From NCBI GenBank assembly GCA_030650995.1, contig JAUSCY010000128.1:1-64000 (forward strand): DNA of 64,000 nt, read 5' to 3'. The stretch's first letter is position 1; each line of letters opens with the position of its first letter. The notes beneath the pieces were generated by a model, which worked only from the letters and a program-made list of their open reading frames with translations, was not told where the DNA came from and made no database searches. The position numbers and the translations under genes are program-made. Source of the DNA: Sheuella sp. GTDB lineage: Bacteria > Pseudomonadota > Gammaproteobacteria > Burkholderiales > Burkholderiaceae_B. Of this stretch, positions 31,357 through 39,449 are shown piece after piece.

Positions 31357-31811
31357 GGTGCAGATATTTCCAGGCAAGTGATCTCTTGCGACTGATCTTT
31401 AGTTAAATAAATACAAGGCGGCGTGATACGTTCAAGGCCGTAACCATTAGCGATACCTGAAACAGGTTTTTTACCGGCTCCATAAAAAATCACGAGACGT
31501 CCGTCAATCAGCACCTCTGCGGACAAATTACGTCCCGTCCCATAAATAGCAACAAGTACAGGGCGATCACTGGAGGAAGCTGCACGGATCGAACCGGGAC
31601 TTGTTCCAAAGACCTGTCTTCTGGCTGTATCGAGCGCAGCACGTGATTCCAGCTGTAAAAGTTCCTCAACCGTTGTGAGCGCTGTGACGGGAATTTCGAT
31701 CTTCTGCTCCAAAGCAGCCATGGCGCAGGAAGGCGCTGCGCCTGCAATGCATAGCCATAGCCATAGCCATAGCGATTTATTTAACGGTCGATTAATGCAT
31801 ACGTGATTCAA
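31353..31811 (-). CDS. pilP: PilP-like periplasmic type IVb pilus protein
   Basis: A 152-residue exported protein. The signal peptide has an unusual core of repeated Leu-Trp (SLWLWLWL), encoded by a hexanucleotide repeat, with likely cleavage after AMA (about 33). The mature part (LEQKIEIPVTALTTVEELLQLES and a short beta-rich end) fits the small PilP family of R64-type pili; sequence support is moderate and the position between pilO and pilQ is decisive. It starts with TTG preceded by AGGGGA, overlaps pilO by 20 bases and overlaps pilQ by 4. Confidence 0.68.
   Translation of the reverse strand: MNHVCINRPLNKSLWLWLWLCIAGAAPSCAMAALEQKIEIPVTALTTVEELLQLESRAALDTARRQVFGTSPGSIRAASSSDRPVLVAIYGTGRNLSAEVLIDGRLVIFYGAGKKPVSGIANGYGLERITPPCIYLTKDQSQEITCLEISAP
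31751..31773. repeat. Hexanucleotide repeat in the pilP signal peptide
   Basis: Three perfect ATAGCC units plus a partial fourth (ATAGC), which on the coding strand read as repeated CTATGG (Leu-Trp). Gain or loss of a unit would keep the frame and change the length of the signal-peptide core by two residues. Confidence 0.9.
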
Positions 31812-33069
31812 ACATTTCCCCTACGAGTTCAAGAGTCAGGGCACTGCGATTCAGTGCTTGTGGAGCCTGTCGGTCAATACTCAGACTTAGTCTGCGCCAG
31901 CGCACTGGCATGTGTAGTCCATCCAGACTTTCAATCGCACGTAAGGGCCCTTTTACGACAAGCGTGCGCTGTTTCCAGTCTGGAAAAATATCGAGTTTGG
32001 GTAATGACTGTCCTTGTCGGTCAACAGGGGGCTTGACAGGCAGCAAGGCAGCCTGACCTATCTGGATATGCTCAAAAGCGATACCCACTTTCTGCAAATA
32101 ACTCATCCAGTCAACAACCATCCATTGCTCACTGAGGTCCAGCGTCTGACTCGCAGTGCTCACTTGCCAGAGGTATGCAGCCTCCTCTAGAGGTGAAAAC
32201 TCTGTTCTCCAACCCTCTGGCTTAAGTTGCTCAAGATGGGCGTTTAACGCCATGCGGTGCTGTCTGACGAAATGCGCTGCACAATCCCATTTCAGGACGC
32301 TCGATTCGCACTGGATTTTTCTCAAACGCCAGCCCATCGGCAATACAGGTATTTGCATCCAGGTCTGAATAACAGACTGGATCTGCGCGTAAGGGTGCCA
32401 GGTGTGTTGTGCAGACTGCTCGAGCAGGCTTTGACGCCATAGGGTCTCAGCATTTTCATGAACCGGATCAGACATCTCCTGACTGTCAAATAAAAAAAGA
32501 TATCCTGCTGTCGCCGGGATCAGAATGCAAAGAATCCGCTTGAACCACGTGATCCGATGAGCATGTGATAGCGGTACAGATTTTAAAATCGAGCTGTCTG
32601 ACAGTGTTGCCGTTAACCATGATGGGGCGCTCTGTGCAGGCTCCAGGGATTCCCGCTGCACCTGCAGTGCAGGAAATCTCAACCGGATTGATTCGAGTGC
32701 CTCGATCGCTTCTGACTCATCCACAAACCAGCGATCTGTATGTGAAAGTACAACCCCGGCGTGGCATACCAGCATCCAGCACGCCCCCTCCTTGATCGTA
32801 AGCAAACAAGCTTGTGCACCATGCGGAAATTTATTTGAAAAAATTGCTGCTGCTGAATGTGCAGGCATATTGGATTTGAGTTTCGCATTGTCAAGCCTGA
32901 CTGCCCCCACGGCGCAGCCATGGGAACTGCCGGCCAATACATAGTGGGTTGCATTGAGCTCTCGGGCGCGCTGCATACCGAGCTGTTCGGGCGCACCGCC
33001 AATCAGAGGAGACCAGTCCAGACCAAAAACAATTTGCTCTCCTGACGCATGCTGATGAATAAAATGCAT
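31792..33069 (-). CDS. pilO: PilO-like pilin accessory protein
   Basis: A 425-residue protein of the R64 PilO type (pilin accessory protein), unrelated to the small PilO of type IVa systems. The N-terminal part (about 1-175) is cytoplasmic with two related-looking halves. One membrane helix follows (about 178-194, RILCILIPATAGYLFLF), then a periplasmic domain with paired cysteines (IQCESSVLKWDCAAHF). It probably connects the inner-membrane platform with the secretin. It lies 4 bases after pilN and overlaps pilP. Confidence 0.72.
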   Translation of the reverse strand: MHFIHQHASGEQIVFGLDWSPLIGGAPEQLGMQRARELNATHYVLAGSSHGCAVGAVRLDNAKLKSNMPAHSAAAIFSNKFPHGAQACLLTIKEGACWMLVCHAGVVLSHTDRWFVDESEAIEALESIRLRFPALQVQRESLEPAQSAPSWLTATLSDSSILKSVPLSHAHRITWFKRILCILIPATAGYLFLFDSQEMSDPVHENAETLWRQSLLEQSAQHTWHPYAQIQSVIQTWMQIPVLPMGWRLRKIQCESSVLKWDCAAHFVRQHRMALNAHLEQLKPEGWRTEFSPLEEAAYLWQVSTASQTLDLSEQWMVVDWMSYLQKVGIAFEHIQIGQAALLPVKPPVDRQGQSLPKLDIFPDWKQRTLVVKGPLRAIESLDGLHMPVRWRRLSLSIDRQAPQALNRSALTLELVGEMFESRMH

Positions 33070-33073
33070 GACG

Positions 33074-34675
33074 TTAGAATCCGTCTTCGATCTGAGCGGT
33101 CACAATAATAAGCGTCGCGGTACGTGACTCGCCTGCCCTGTCCGCTCCACCCACGAGCAAAGGCATATCAGGTGCCAATCTCGTGCGTGAGGACTCTTCG
33201 TGCTTGCGGTCAAAGCCTGAAATCAGCATGGGCTGTCCTGCTTTGAGTGCGATCTGTTGGACAGTGCCATTGCCATCGATGCTGACCTGCTGAATCTGAA
33301 CGCTCTGACCCTGCTCGCCAAATGCGATTGTTTTAAGCGGCTGAGCAACCGTATTGTCATACGCAACTGAAAGCAGGATTTGCCCATCCTCCTGTGCATC
33401 GGGCATCAGTGTCAAAAAACTACCAACGGTTTCTTCTTTCTGACTAACCGTAGCGGACATTGATCCGTGTCCAGGCCGTAGAGGTCCTGAGGACTCTGGT
33501 GTGGACTTAATCTGATCAATATATGAAAAGGTTGTCCTGACCGCATGCGTCACAGGCCGCCGATTAAGGGTCAGGACAGGAATACTTGTATGTCTCAATA
33601 CGGTGCCATGTTTGGACAGGGCATTCAGAATGATTTGGCTGGACTGCGCGCTACGTGATCCGGCCTGAATCGACGCGCGTGCTGCGTCGACTCCCATGGC
33701 TAATACGGGAGTGGTCAGATTCGCAGCAATCGTGGCCTGACTGAGCACCGCATCCCAATCCAGACCGAATTCCAGATTTTCATTTGTCGCAATGGTAATT
33801 TCTTCAAATAACAATCTGACGCGCCGCGTCATCGCGCGATTTTCTCTTTCAACAAATCCGGCGATGGCATCCAAGGCCTCAGGCACGTCCGTCACGACAA
33901 CAGTCGTAGACGCACCCGGCTGAGCAGCGATGATTCCGGCACGCGTCAGAAAAGGTTCAATGCGTTGCCTGACAGCTTCCAGAGGGTGTTGTTCGGGACT
34001 ACTCAACGTAGTGCGCGATGTATTATCAAAGCCACCTGATTTATTACCGGGTGCGCGTCCAAGCTGCGCATCTGTCTGCGCTGAAAGTGAGAACACCCGA
34101 ACATCAAAAACGCGGGTCTGTGTCCGATAGAACTCAATCGCACCCTGGTGGTATCGCCAGTGGATTGAAAGTCTGCGCGCGATAGTATCCAGCACCTTGA
34201 GCAAAGGCTGCGGTCCGCGTCCTAGCTCGGCAAGGTGCGGCATGGCGACAACGGGTGTCTGCGAAATCAATGCAAGTCTGGGTAAGAAACTCTCTGCGGG
34301 TAGCAGTGACTCTGGTTTGATGCGTACAGGAATCCCTGTGGCACGAGTGATACGCTCTGAAAGTGTGACCAAGTCTGTTTTACCACCTCGATACATCATG
34401 GTGGTATCGACGTTTTTACGTAATGCTGACGGCAATGTCACCTCACGCGATACCGGCACGGACTTACTAACCAGCCAGGGTCGATTCACGCGCTGAGCGT
34501 TCGCGCGCGTCTCACGATGGGTCATTGACTGACGAAATCCATCTTGTTGGGCACGGACCTGTTCACCCGCCTGTTGTGCGGAAGCAAGGTTCTGACGCAT
34601 TTTCCCCATTAGCGAACATCCGCAGAGTGTGTTGAGGATCAGTAATAACGGGATGTATATCCACCGCATTGTCAT
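33074..34675 (-). CDS. pilN: Type IVb pilus secretin, PilN-like outer-membrane lipoprotein
   Basis: Outer-membrane channel through which the pilus passes. It has a lipoprotein signal with lipobox LCGC (C20), N-terminal secretin domains (for example ATGIPVRIKPESLL and RRLSIHWRYHQGAIEFY), a central repeat (AAQPGASTTVVVTDVPEALDAIAGFVE) and the C-terminal secretin barrel (GSFLTLMPDAQEDGQILL, PLLVGG). The 533 residues match R64 PilN. The ATG overlaps the preceding stop (ATGA). As a lipoprotein secretin it may not need a separate pilotin. Confidence 0.85.
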   Translation of the reverse strand: MTMRWIYIPLLLILNTLCGCSLMGKMRQNLASAQQAGEQVRAQQDGFRQSMTHRETRANAQRVNRPWLVSKSVPVSREVTLPSALRKNVDTTMMYRGGKTDLVTLSERITRATGIPVRIKPESLLPAESFLPRLALISQTPVVAMPHLAELGRGPQPLLKVLDTIARRLSIHWRYHQGAIEFYRTQTRVFDVRVFSLSAQTDAQLGRAPGNKSGGFDNTSRTTLSSPEQHPLEAVRQRIEPFLTRAGIIAAQPGASTTVVVTDVPEALDAIAGFVERENRAMTRRVRLLFEEITIATNENLEFGLDWDAVLSQATIAANLTTPVLAMGVDAARASIQAGSRSAQSSQIILNALSKHGTVLRHTSIPVLTLNRRPVTHAVRTTFSYIDQIKSTPESSGPLRPGHGSMSATVSQKEETVGSFLTLMPDAQEDGQILLSVAYDNTVAQPLKTIAFGEQGQSVQIQQVSIDGNGTVQQIALKAGQPMLISGFDRKHEESSRTRLAPDMPLLVGGADRAGESRTATLIIVTAQIEDGF

Positions 34676-35454
34676 ACCGGCGCTCCGGGTAAGATCGTAC
34701 GGTCACAAGGCTCAGAGGATGGCACTACACGCAGGACCTGATTGGTATAAAAACACGGTTGCAATGGGCGATCAGAGAGCTCGGTGGATAAAAGTAAAGC
34801 CTGGACTGAAGAGATAAAGTCATCCGAGAAACTCGCGCCCGCTGACAAGGGAATATCAACGTCCACCACCCAGTGCTCTGGTTGAAATCTCCACCCGCTG
34901 ATCCCGGTCCAGCGCGTAAGCGCCTGGCGCAGATTCTGATCCTCCGGAGTCACCGCAAACGCCATAGATGGTGCTTTAACGACAGAGGGGGACAAATCAC
35001 GTGAGGTAGTGTGCGATGTAGAGGAATGCACGACAGGCTCTGGCCTCATCGGCAGAGGTTGCATCGGCGCAGACTCTTGCAGCGAACGAACACGACGTGC
35101 CTGGGCTTGTTGACGTCCTGCGCGAAACGATAATCTGGACCAGTGTCCTTCAATGATCGTGTAGGGATCTTGTCGTCTGTAACTCAGTACCTGCTCTTGC
35201 CCGTCCTGGCTTGCGAGAATCGCCGGTATGGACTGATTGGGATGCCAGTGCAACCACGTATGGCTGTTATCCGAAAAGACCTGCAGAGGCGCAACAGTTC
35301 GATCTCCAGACAATTTCCAGTCGAAATCCAATCTTCCGTCAGGTATCTGTGCGTCATTTTTTGATGAATTAGAGTGAGCCAGTCTTGACTGCATTGCGCA
35401 CCCTTGGGTCAGCATCACAAAACAAAGCAGGCAACTTACGGGATTGAAATTCAT
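34672..35454 (-). CDS. pilL: PilL/TcpQ-like lipoprotein with VirB9-like N-terminal region
   Basis: First gene of the pilus cluster, 260 residues from the ATG used (a TTG at 35475 is possible). It has a signal peptide with lipoprotein-like LTQGC (C19). Residues about 40-115 (FDWKLSGD, PLQVFSDNSHTWLHW, VLSYRRQDPYTIIEGHW) resemble the VirB9/TrbG fold of type IV secretion. The C-terminal 90 residues (LRQALTRWTGISGWRF to NQVLRVV) resemble the TcpQ C-terminal domain of type IVb pili. TcpQ-type proteins help place the secretin. Both domain readings are by eye and need a profile search. Confidence 0.62.
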   Translation of the reverse strand: MNFNPVSCLLCFVMLTQGCAMQSRLAHSNSSKNDAQIPDGRLDFDWKLSGDRTVAPLQVFSDNSHTWLHWHPNQSIPAILASQDGQEQVLSYRRQDPYTIIEGHWSRLSFRAGRQQAQARRVRSLQESAPMQPLPMRPEPVVHSSTSHTTSRDLSPSVVKAPSMAFAVTPEDQNLRQALTRWTGISGWRFQPEHWVVDVDIPLSAGASFSDDFISSVQALLLSTELSDRPLQPCFYTNQVLRVVPSSEPCDRTILPGAPV

Positions 35455-35505
35455 TTCAGTGCAGCCATTTATCAAACAGCTGCAAGCTTGACGCTTTGGA
35501 CGTCA

Positions 35506-35521
35506 CTGCACAATTGTGCAG
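35506..35521. promoter_or_regulatory. 16-bp perfect palindrome upstream of the pilus cluster
   Basis: CTGCACAATTGTGCAG is a perfect dyad, 52 bases upstream of the ATG of the first pilus gene and downstream of the terminator of the neighbouring unit. The size and symmetry suit a dimeric repressor or activator site. No convincing -10/-35 pair was found around it. Confidence 0.55.
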
Positions 35522-35547
35522 CTTCCGTATGGATCAATCGAACGCAC

Positions 35548-35573
35548 AAAAAAACGGAGCCACAAGGGCTCCG
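35548..35573 (-). terminator. Intrinsic terminator of the dadA/solute-binding-protein unit
   Basis: Minus-strand stem CGGAGCC/GGCTCCG (7 bp, 5-nt loop) is followed directly by seven T residues, a textbook rho-independent terminator. It lies 24 bases after the stop of the solute-binding protein and isolates that unit from the pilus genes. Confidence 0.92.
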
Positions 35574-35596
35574 CGCAGACACTTATGAAGTGTGTG

Positions 35597-36934
35597 TTAT
35601 TTTTTCTTGGTTGTTGCAGGCGCTTTGGAAGGAACGCTTGGATCTTGCATCAAAGGCTTGGATTCGCTCATCGCAATATTCAAAGCCTGAACGGGTGGGG
35701 TCGTACCGTTCAGCGCAGCATCAAACTCGCGGCTCATGATGGACTCAACGCGCTGATAGTTCTTCACGCGAAAACCACGGCTGTTTTTGTGGTTCGCATC
35801 TTTTAAGCTGGCGATTACGTTACGCGCACCGGGGACCTTGTCATAAAACGCGACATCAGCTGTCCGATACGCAGCATCGGTCAAAGGCAAGAATCCTGTT
35901 TTCTGATGCCATGCTGATGCAACGACTGGTTTTGACAAGAAAGCCAGAAATAACATGGTGGCTTTGTTTTCTTCTTTGCTGTGACCTGAGGTCGCCCACA
36001 AAGCCGAACCACCGACAAAGGGGGTGCCGGGCTTTTCAGAAACTTGCTGATAATGAGGCAGCTGCGCCACACCAAACTTCAGACCGCGCGTGTCCAGGAA
36101 CTGACCCAGTACACCTGAGCCTGTCGTGACAACTGCACATTTGTTTTTCGCGAACATTTCATCGGCTTCATCGCCGTTGGTATGCTGCGTAAACAGATCT
36201 GAACGCTTCCAGCTCACCATGATCGATAGATGACGCATAAAGACTGAGTCAAAGTTCAGTTCAGGCTGCTGCTTGCCCGTGTCAAGACCATTATTGGGCG
36301 TAACCAGAAGCACATCATTGATCGGAGCGAGGTTTTCCAGATGGATACTGACCTGCTGGCTTGTGCCGTACGGACAGGTGTAGTCAGCCTTGTCGCGTAA
36401 TGCAATCAGATTGCCCTGAAGTTCGATCCAGGTAGCTGGTGGCTTGTTTGCATCGAGACCTGATTTTTTGTATCCATCAATGTTGTAAAACATCAGAGGG
36501 ATTTCAGCCATGAACGGGAATGCCAGCAATTGTTGTTTGCTGTTGCGCATAAAACCGGTTGTCTGGGGCAGAAACCAGTTCAGATCCGAGATCGGGTACT
36601 GTTTCAGAAGCTCATGCAAAGGCAGAATTTCTTTATGCATCGCAGTCAGCTCTGGTGAGCGGTCATCTTCAATCTGAACCAGATTGGGTTTGCGATTTTC
36701 TGCAATAGCCTTCTGACCTGCAGCACGCAGGGCAGCGCGATTAGGAAATCCCTTGACGTTAACTTTCGTCTCATTCTGCTCATTGTTGAATTGCTTGGCA
36801 AGCTTTTCAAACTCGTTCAGGTTGTAAGGGCTCAGCGTGAGCCAGACGTCAACCTCGACAGGGGCGGCTTGCGCCGTACAAACGGCAAAAAGCGCCGTAC
36901 CTAAAAATGTGGAAATTCGATTGAAATAAGACAA
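35597..36934 (-). CDS. Extracellular solute-binding protein family 1 (UgpB-like)
   Basis: Periplasmic binding protein of the sugar/glycerol-3-phosphate ABC class. The signal peptide ends AQA-AP (about 23), and the mature N-terminus VEVDVWLTLSPYNLNEFEKLAKQFN is typical of the family. The start is a TTG at 36934 with AAAAGGA upstream (445 residues); a longer frame to 37060 would intrude on dadA. It ends with a Lys/Pro-rich tail. No permease or ATPase gene for such a transporter is nearby, so it is an orphan component or a sensor. It starts 23 bases after dadA. Confidence 0.85.
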   Translation of the reverse strand: MSYFNRISTFLGTALFAVCTAQAAPVEVDVWLTLSPYNLNEFEKLAKQFNNEQNETKVNVKGFPNRAALRAAGQKAIAENRKPNLVQIEDDRSPELTAMHKEILPLHELLKQYPISDLNWFLPQTTGFMRNSKQQLLAFPFMAEIPLMFYNIDGYKKSGLDANKPPATWIELQGNLIALRDKADYTCPYGTSQQVSIHLENLAPINDVLLVTPNNGLDTGKQQPELNFDSVFMRHLSIMVSWKRSDLFTQHTNGDEADEMFAKNKCAVVTTGSGVLGQFLDTRGLKFGVAQLPHYQQVSEKPGTPFVGGSALWATSGHSKEENKATMLFLAFLSKPVVASAWHQKTGFLPLTDAAYRTADVAFYDKVPGARNVIASLKDANHKNSRGFRVKNYQRVESIMSREFDAALNGTTPPVQALNIAMSESKPLMQDPSVPSKAPATTKKK

Positions 36935-36957
36935 GCTGGTAGTCCTTTTAAAAAAAA

Positions 36958-38226
36958 TCAGGTGTTGACTGACTGACCTAAAAACGGAAACACGGGTTCT
37001 GGACGCAACCCGCTCATTAAATCTGCGAGTGCTCTGCCCGACCCTGCTCCCATCGTCCATCCAAGCGTGCCATGCCCGCTATTGACAAAAACATTGGCAA
37101 CGCGTGTGGCGCCGATCAACGGGACATTTGAGGGTGTTGAAGGACGCAAACCTGACCAGTATTGCACATGATCATAATCAAGTGCATCGGGAAAAAGCTC
37201 GCGTGCCTGCAAGAGCATTGCTTGACAGCGGGTTGGGTTTAACTCCCTGGAGTAACCGGAGAGCTCTGCAGTACCCGCCATGCGCAATGTGTCGCCCAAG
37301 CGAGTATAGACAACTTTATGGCTGCTATCGGTCAAACTGACGCTGGGTGCCGCCCCAGCGTTCAAAATAGGAAACGAGGCTGAATAGCCTTTTGTCGGAT
37401 AAATCGGGCAATGAACACCCAGAGGACGAAGTATCTGGGGAGTGAAACTACCCATCGCGACTACAAATGCGTCGGCTTTAAGATTCTCATAGTGTCCGTG
37501 CGCATCGATAACCTCAGCACTGACTGCACGCCCGCCTTCCTGAATAACTCGTGTGACTGACGTCGAAAATTTGAATTGCACCCCAGCCTGGGCGGCGAGC
37601 TTAGCTAATTGTTGTGTAAACAAGTAGGCATCGCCACTTTCGTCATCAACAGTAAAATCACCCCCGACAATTGAGTCTCTGACAGGTGCCAAAGCGGGTT
37701 CGATTGCGATGACTTCGTCGGCGGACACGACACGACGATCAACACCATAATCACGCATCACGTCGGCAGCCACCTGAGACGCATCAAATTCAGCGTGATC
37801 ACGATAAAAATTCAGGATGCCTTTAGTCTGCTGGTGATACTGGATACCTAACTCTTCACGCATCAGTTTGAGAGTGTCCCGGCTGTACTGCGCCATGCTC
37901 ACCATCGCCCGGATATTTATGGCCAAACGACTGGGAAGACATTCACGCAGGAATAGCGCGCCCCAAGCCCATTGCTGCCAGTCAAGCTGAGGACGAAACA
38001 GCAAGGGTGCATCGTCTTTGAACATCCACTTGAACAGTTTCAGAGGCGCCTGAGGATTTGCCCAGGGTTCGGCATAAGAAACGGAAATCTGTCCACCATT
38101 AGCAAAGCTTGTTTCCTGAGCGGGACCTGCGCAACGATCAACTACAACGACTTCGTGGCCCGCCTGACTGAGCCACCAGGCAGAAGAAATACCAATGATG
38201 CCACCACCTAGTACGATAATTTTCAT
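36958..38226 (-). CDS. dadA: D-amino acid dehydrogenase small subunit DadA
   Basis: FAD-dependent membrane-associated enzyme that oxidises D-amino acids (chiefly D-alanine) to 2-oxo acids and ammonia, feeding electrons to the respiratory chain. The N-terminus has the dinucleotide motif GGGIIG (7-12), followed by the DadA-type ETSFANGGQISVSYAEPWANP segment. The C-terminal GHGTLGWTMGAGSGRALADL motif is conserved. The 422 residues are full length. TGAGG lies upstream of the ATG. No racemase gene dadX accompanies it; a binding-protein gene does. Confidence 0.93.
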   Translation of the reverse strand: MKIIVLGGGIIGISSAWWLSQAGHEVVVVDRCAGPAQETSFANGGQISVSYAEPWANPQAPLKLFKWMFKDDAPLLFRPQLDWQQWAWGALFLRECLPSRLAINIRAMVSMAQYSRDTLKLMREELGIQYHQQTKGILNFYRDHAEFDASQVAADVMRDYGVDRRVVSADEVIAIEPALAPVRDSIVGGDFTVDDESGDAYLFTQQLAKLAAQAGVQFKFSTSVTRVIQEGGRAVSAEVIDAHGHYENLKADAFVVAMGSFTPQILRPLGVHCPIYPTKGYSASFPILNAGAAPSVSLTDSSHKVVYTRLGDTLRMAGTAELSGYSRELNPTRCQAMLLQARELFPDALDYDHVQYWSGLRPSTPSNVPLIGATRVANVFVNSGHGTLGWTMGAGSGRALADLMSGLRPEPVFPFLGQSVNT

Positions 38227-38280
38227 ATCAGCGCTGCCTCAGGTGAATAGAAAACAAACATCATTCTCATGCGATTCTGT

Positions 38281-39330
38281 TTATTCACCTTTTGCTGCAG
38301 CGGTATCGGCTTCAGAGGTAAAAGAATCAGCAAAAAATGCTTCTTCGGATAATTTGCATGTAGCGATGAACTCTTTTTGCGCTGAATTCACAACAATTGG
38401 TGCTCCACAAGCATAGACTTGATAGTTGCTCATATCAGGAAAATCTTCCATGACAGCGCGATGCACGAAACCGGTGCGACCCGTCCATTTGTCTTCCGAT
38501 CGTGCATCTGAAATTACGGGGATGTAAGTAAAGTCAGGAATTGTGTTTGCCCAGCTTTGAGCCAACTCATTCATGTACAGATCGGCTGGTCTGCGCCCTC
38601 CCCAGTACAGTGTCACCGGACGGCTGATTTTCTGGTGGACCATATGCTCAACAATCGACTTGATCGGAGCGAAACCTGTACCGCTCGCCAGCATGATCAC
38701 GGGTAGCGTGCTGTCTTCGCGTAAGAAAAACGAACCGAAAGGTCCTTCCAGACGCAAAATCTCACGTTCTTTCATTTGTGTAGCGCCTGCACCAAAGACG
38801 TGATCAGTAAACAATCCGCCTGGTAAATGCCTGATATGCAACTCAATCGCCGCCGCCGAATGGGGTGGATTCGCCATCGAGTAGCTGCGTCGTTTACCGT
38901 CTTTAAGCATCACTTCGATGTACTGACCTGCATAAAAACGAAAGGTATCGGCCGCAGGCAATTGCAGTTGCAACACCTCGACATCAGGAGCCAGGCGTTG
39001 CATGGAGGTCACACGCGAGGGCAGCTTACGAATCTGTATGTCTGAAGCGAGTCTCACCTCGCGGGACTCAATCACCAGGTCTGATTGCGCATGCGCCTGG
39101 CATAAGAGCGTGTATCCAGCCTCGCGTTCTTCGGGTGAGAGGGTTTGAGCGGGCGTCGTACCCGCATCTACCGTGCCAGACACTACTTTAGCTTTACACG
39201 TCGAGCAGGCACCACTGCGGCAGCTATAAGGCAACACAATGCCGGCTGCTAGCGCAGCGTCCAGGACGGACTGATCGGCTGAAGCGGAAAACTGATGCTG
39301 ACTGGGAAGAACGGTAACCTGGAAAGACAT
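38281..39330 (-). CDS. 2Fe-2S ferredoxin/flavin reductase (CDP-6-deoxyglucoseen reductase-like)
   Basis: A 349-residue electron-transfer protein. The N-terminal plant-type ferredoxin domain has cluster cysteines C37, C42, C45 and C77 (CRSGACSTC and CQAH). An FAD-binding barrel (RSYSMANPP) and an NAD(P)-binding domain (VIMLASGTGFAPIKSIVEHM) follow. Proteins of this make-up include the CDP-6-deoxy-delta-3,4-glucoseen reductase and oxygenase reductases. No partner oxygenase or sugar gene is near, so the acceptor is unknown. It has its own candidate promoter and lies upstream of dadA. Confidence 0.82.
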   Translation of the reverse strand: MSFQVTVLPSQHQFSASADQSVLDAALAAGIVLPYSCRSGACSTCKAKVVSGTVDAGTTPAQTLSPEEREAGYTLLCQAHAQSDLVIESREVRLASDIQIRKLPSRVTSMQRLAPDVEVLQLQLPAADTFRFYAGQYIEVMLKDGKRRSYSMANPPHSAAAIELHIRHLPGGLFTDHVFGAGATQMKEREILRLEGPFGSFFLREDSTLPVIMLASGTGFAPIKSIVEHMVHQKISRPVTLYWGGRRPADLYMNELAQSWANTIPDFTYIPVISDARSEDKWTGRTGFVHRAVMEDFPDMSNYQVYACGAPIVVNSAQKEFIATCKLSEEAFFADSFTSEADTAAAKGE

Positions 39331-39363
39331 AGAAAGAGAGCCTAAAAGTATGTAAATAGCAGA

Positions 39364-39392
39364 ATTAAGAACATTTTATCGGAACTTGACAA
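39364..39392 (-). promoter_or_regulatory. Candidate promoter for the ferredoxin reductase gene
   Basis: Minus-strand TTGTCA (39387-39392, 5 of 6 to TTGACA), 17 bp, then CTTAAT (39364-39369, 4 of 6 to TATAAT), ending about 33 bases before the ATG. Moderate match only. Confidence 0.35.
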
Positions 39393-39410
39393 AACCTTTA
39401 TCTAAATTTG

Positions 39411-39447
39411 CTTAAGTCCCCTGCCCGACAAGGTCAGGGGACTTAAG
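39411..39447 (-). terminator. Long hairpin after parC
   Basis: A perfect 13-bp stem CTTAAGTCCCCTG/CAGGGGACTTAAG with an 11-nt loop begins two bases past the parC stop. It lacks a clear T-tract (CAAATTTAG follows on the minus strand). It is the likely end of the parE-parC transcript or a 3' stabilising hairpin. Confidence 0.65.
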
Positions 39448-39449
39448 GT

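Noticed and set aside
26729-35454. Reading the pilus cluster as a type II secretion system
   Set aside because: There is a single prepilin with a long leader, a PilV-type adhesin and R64-type PilO/PilP/PilN in order, but no GspC, GspL, GspM or set of minor pseudopilins.
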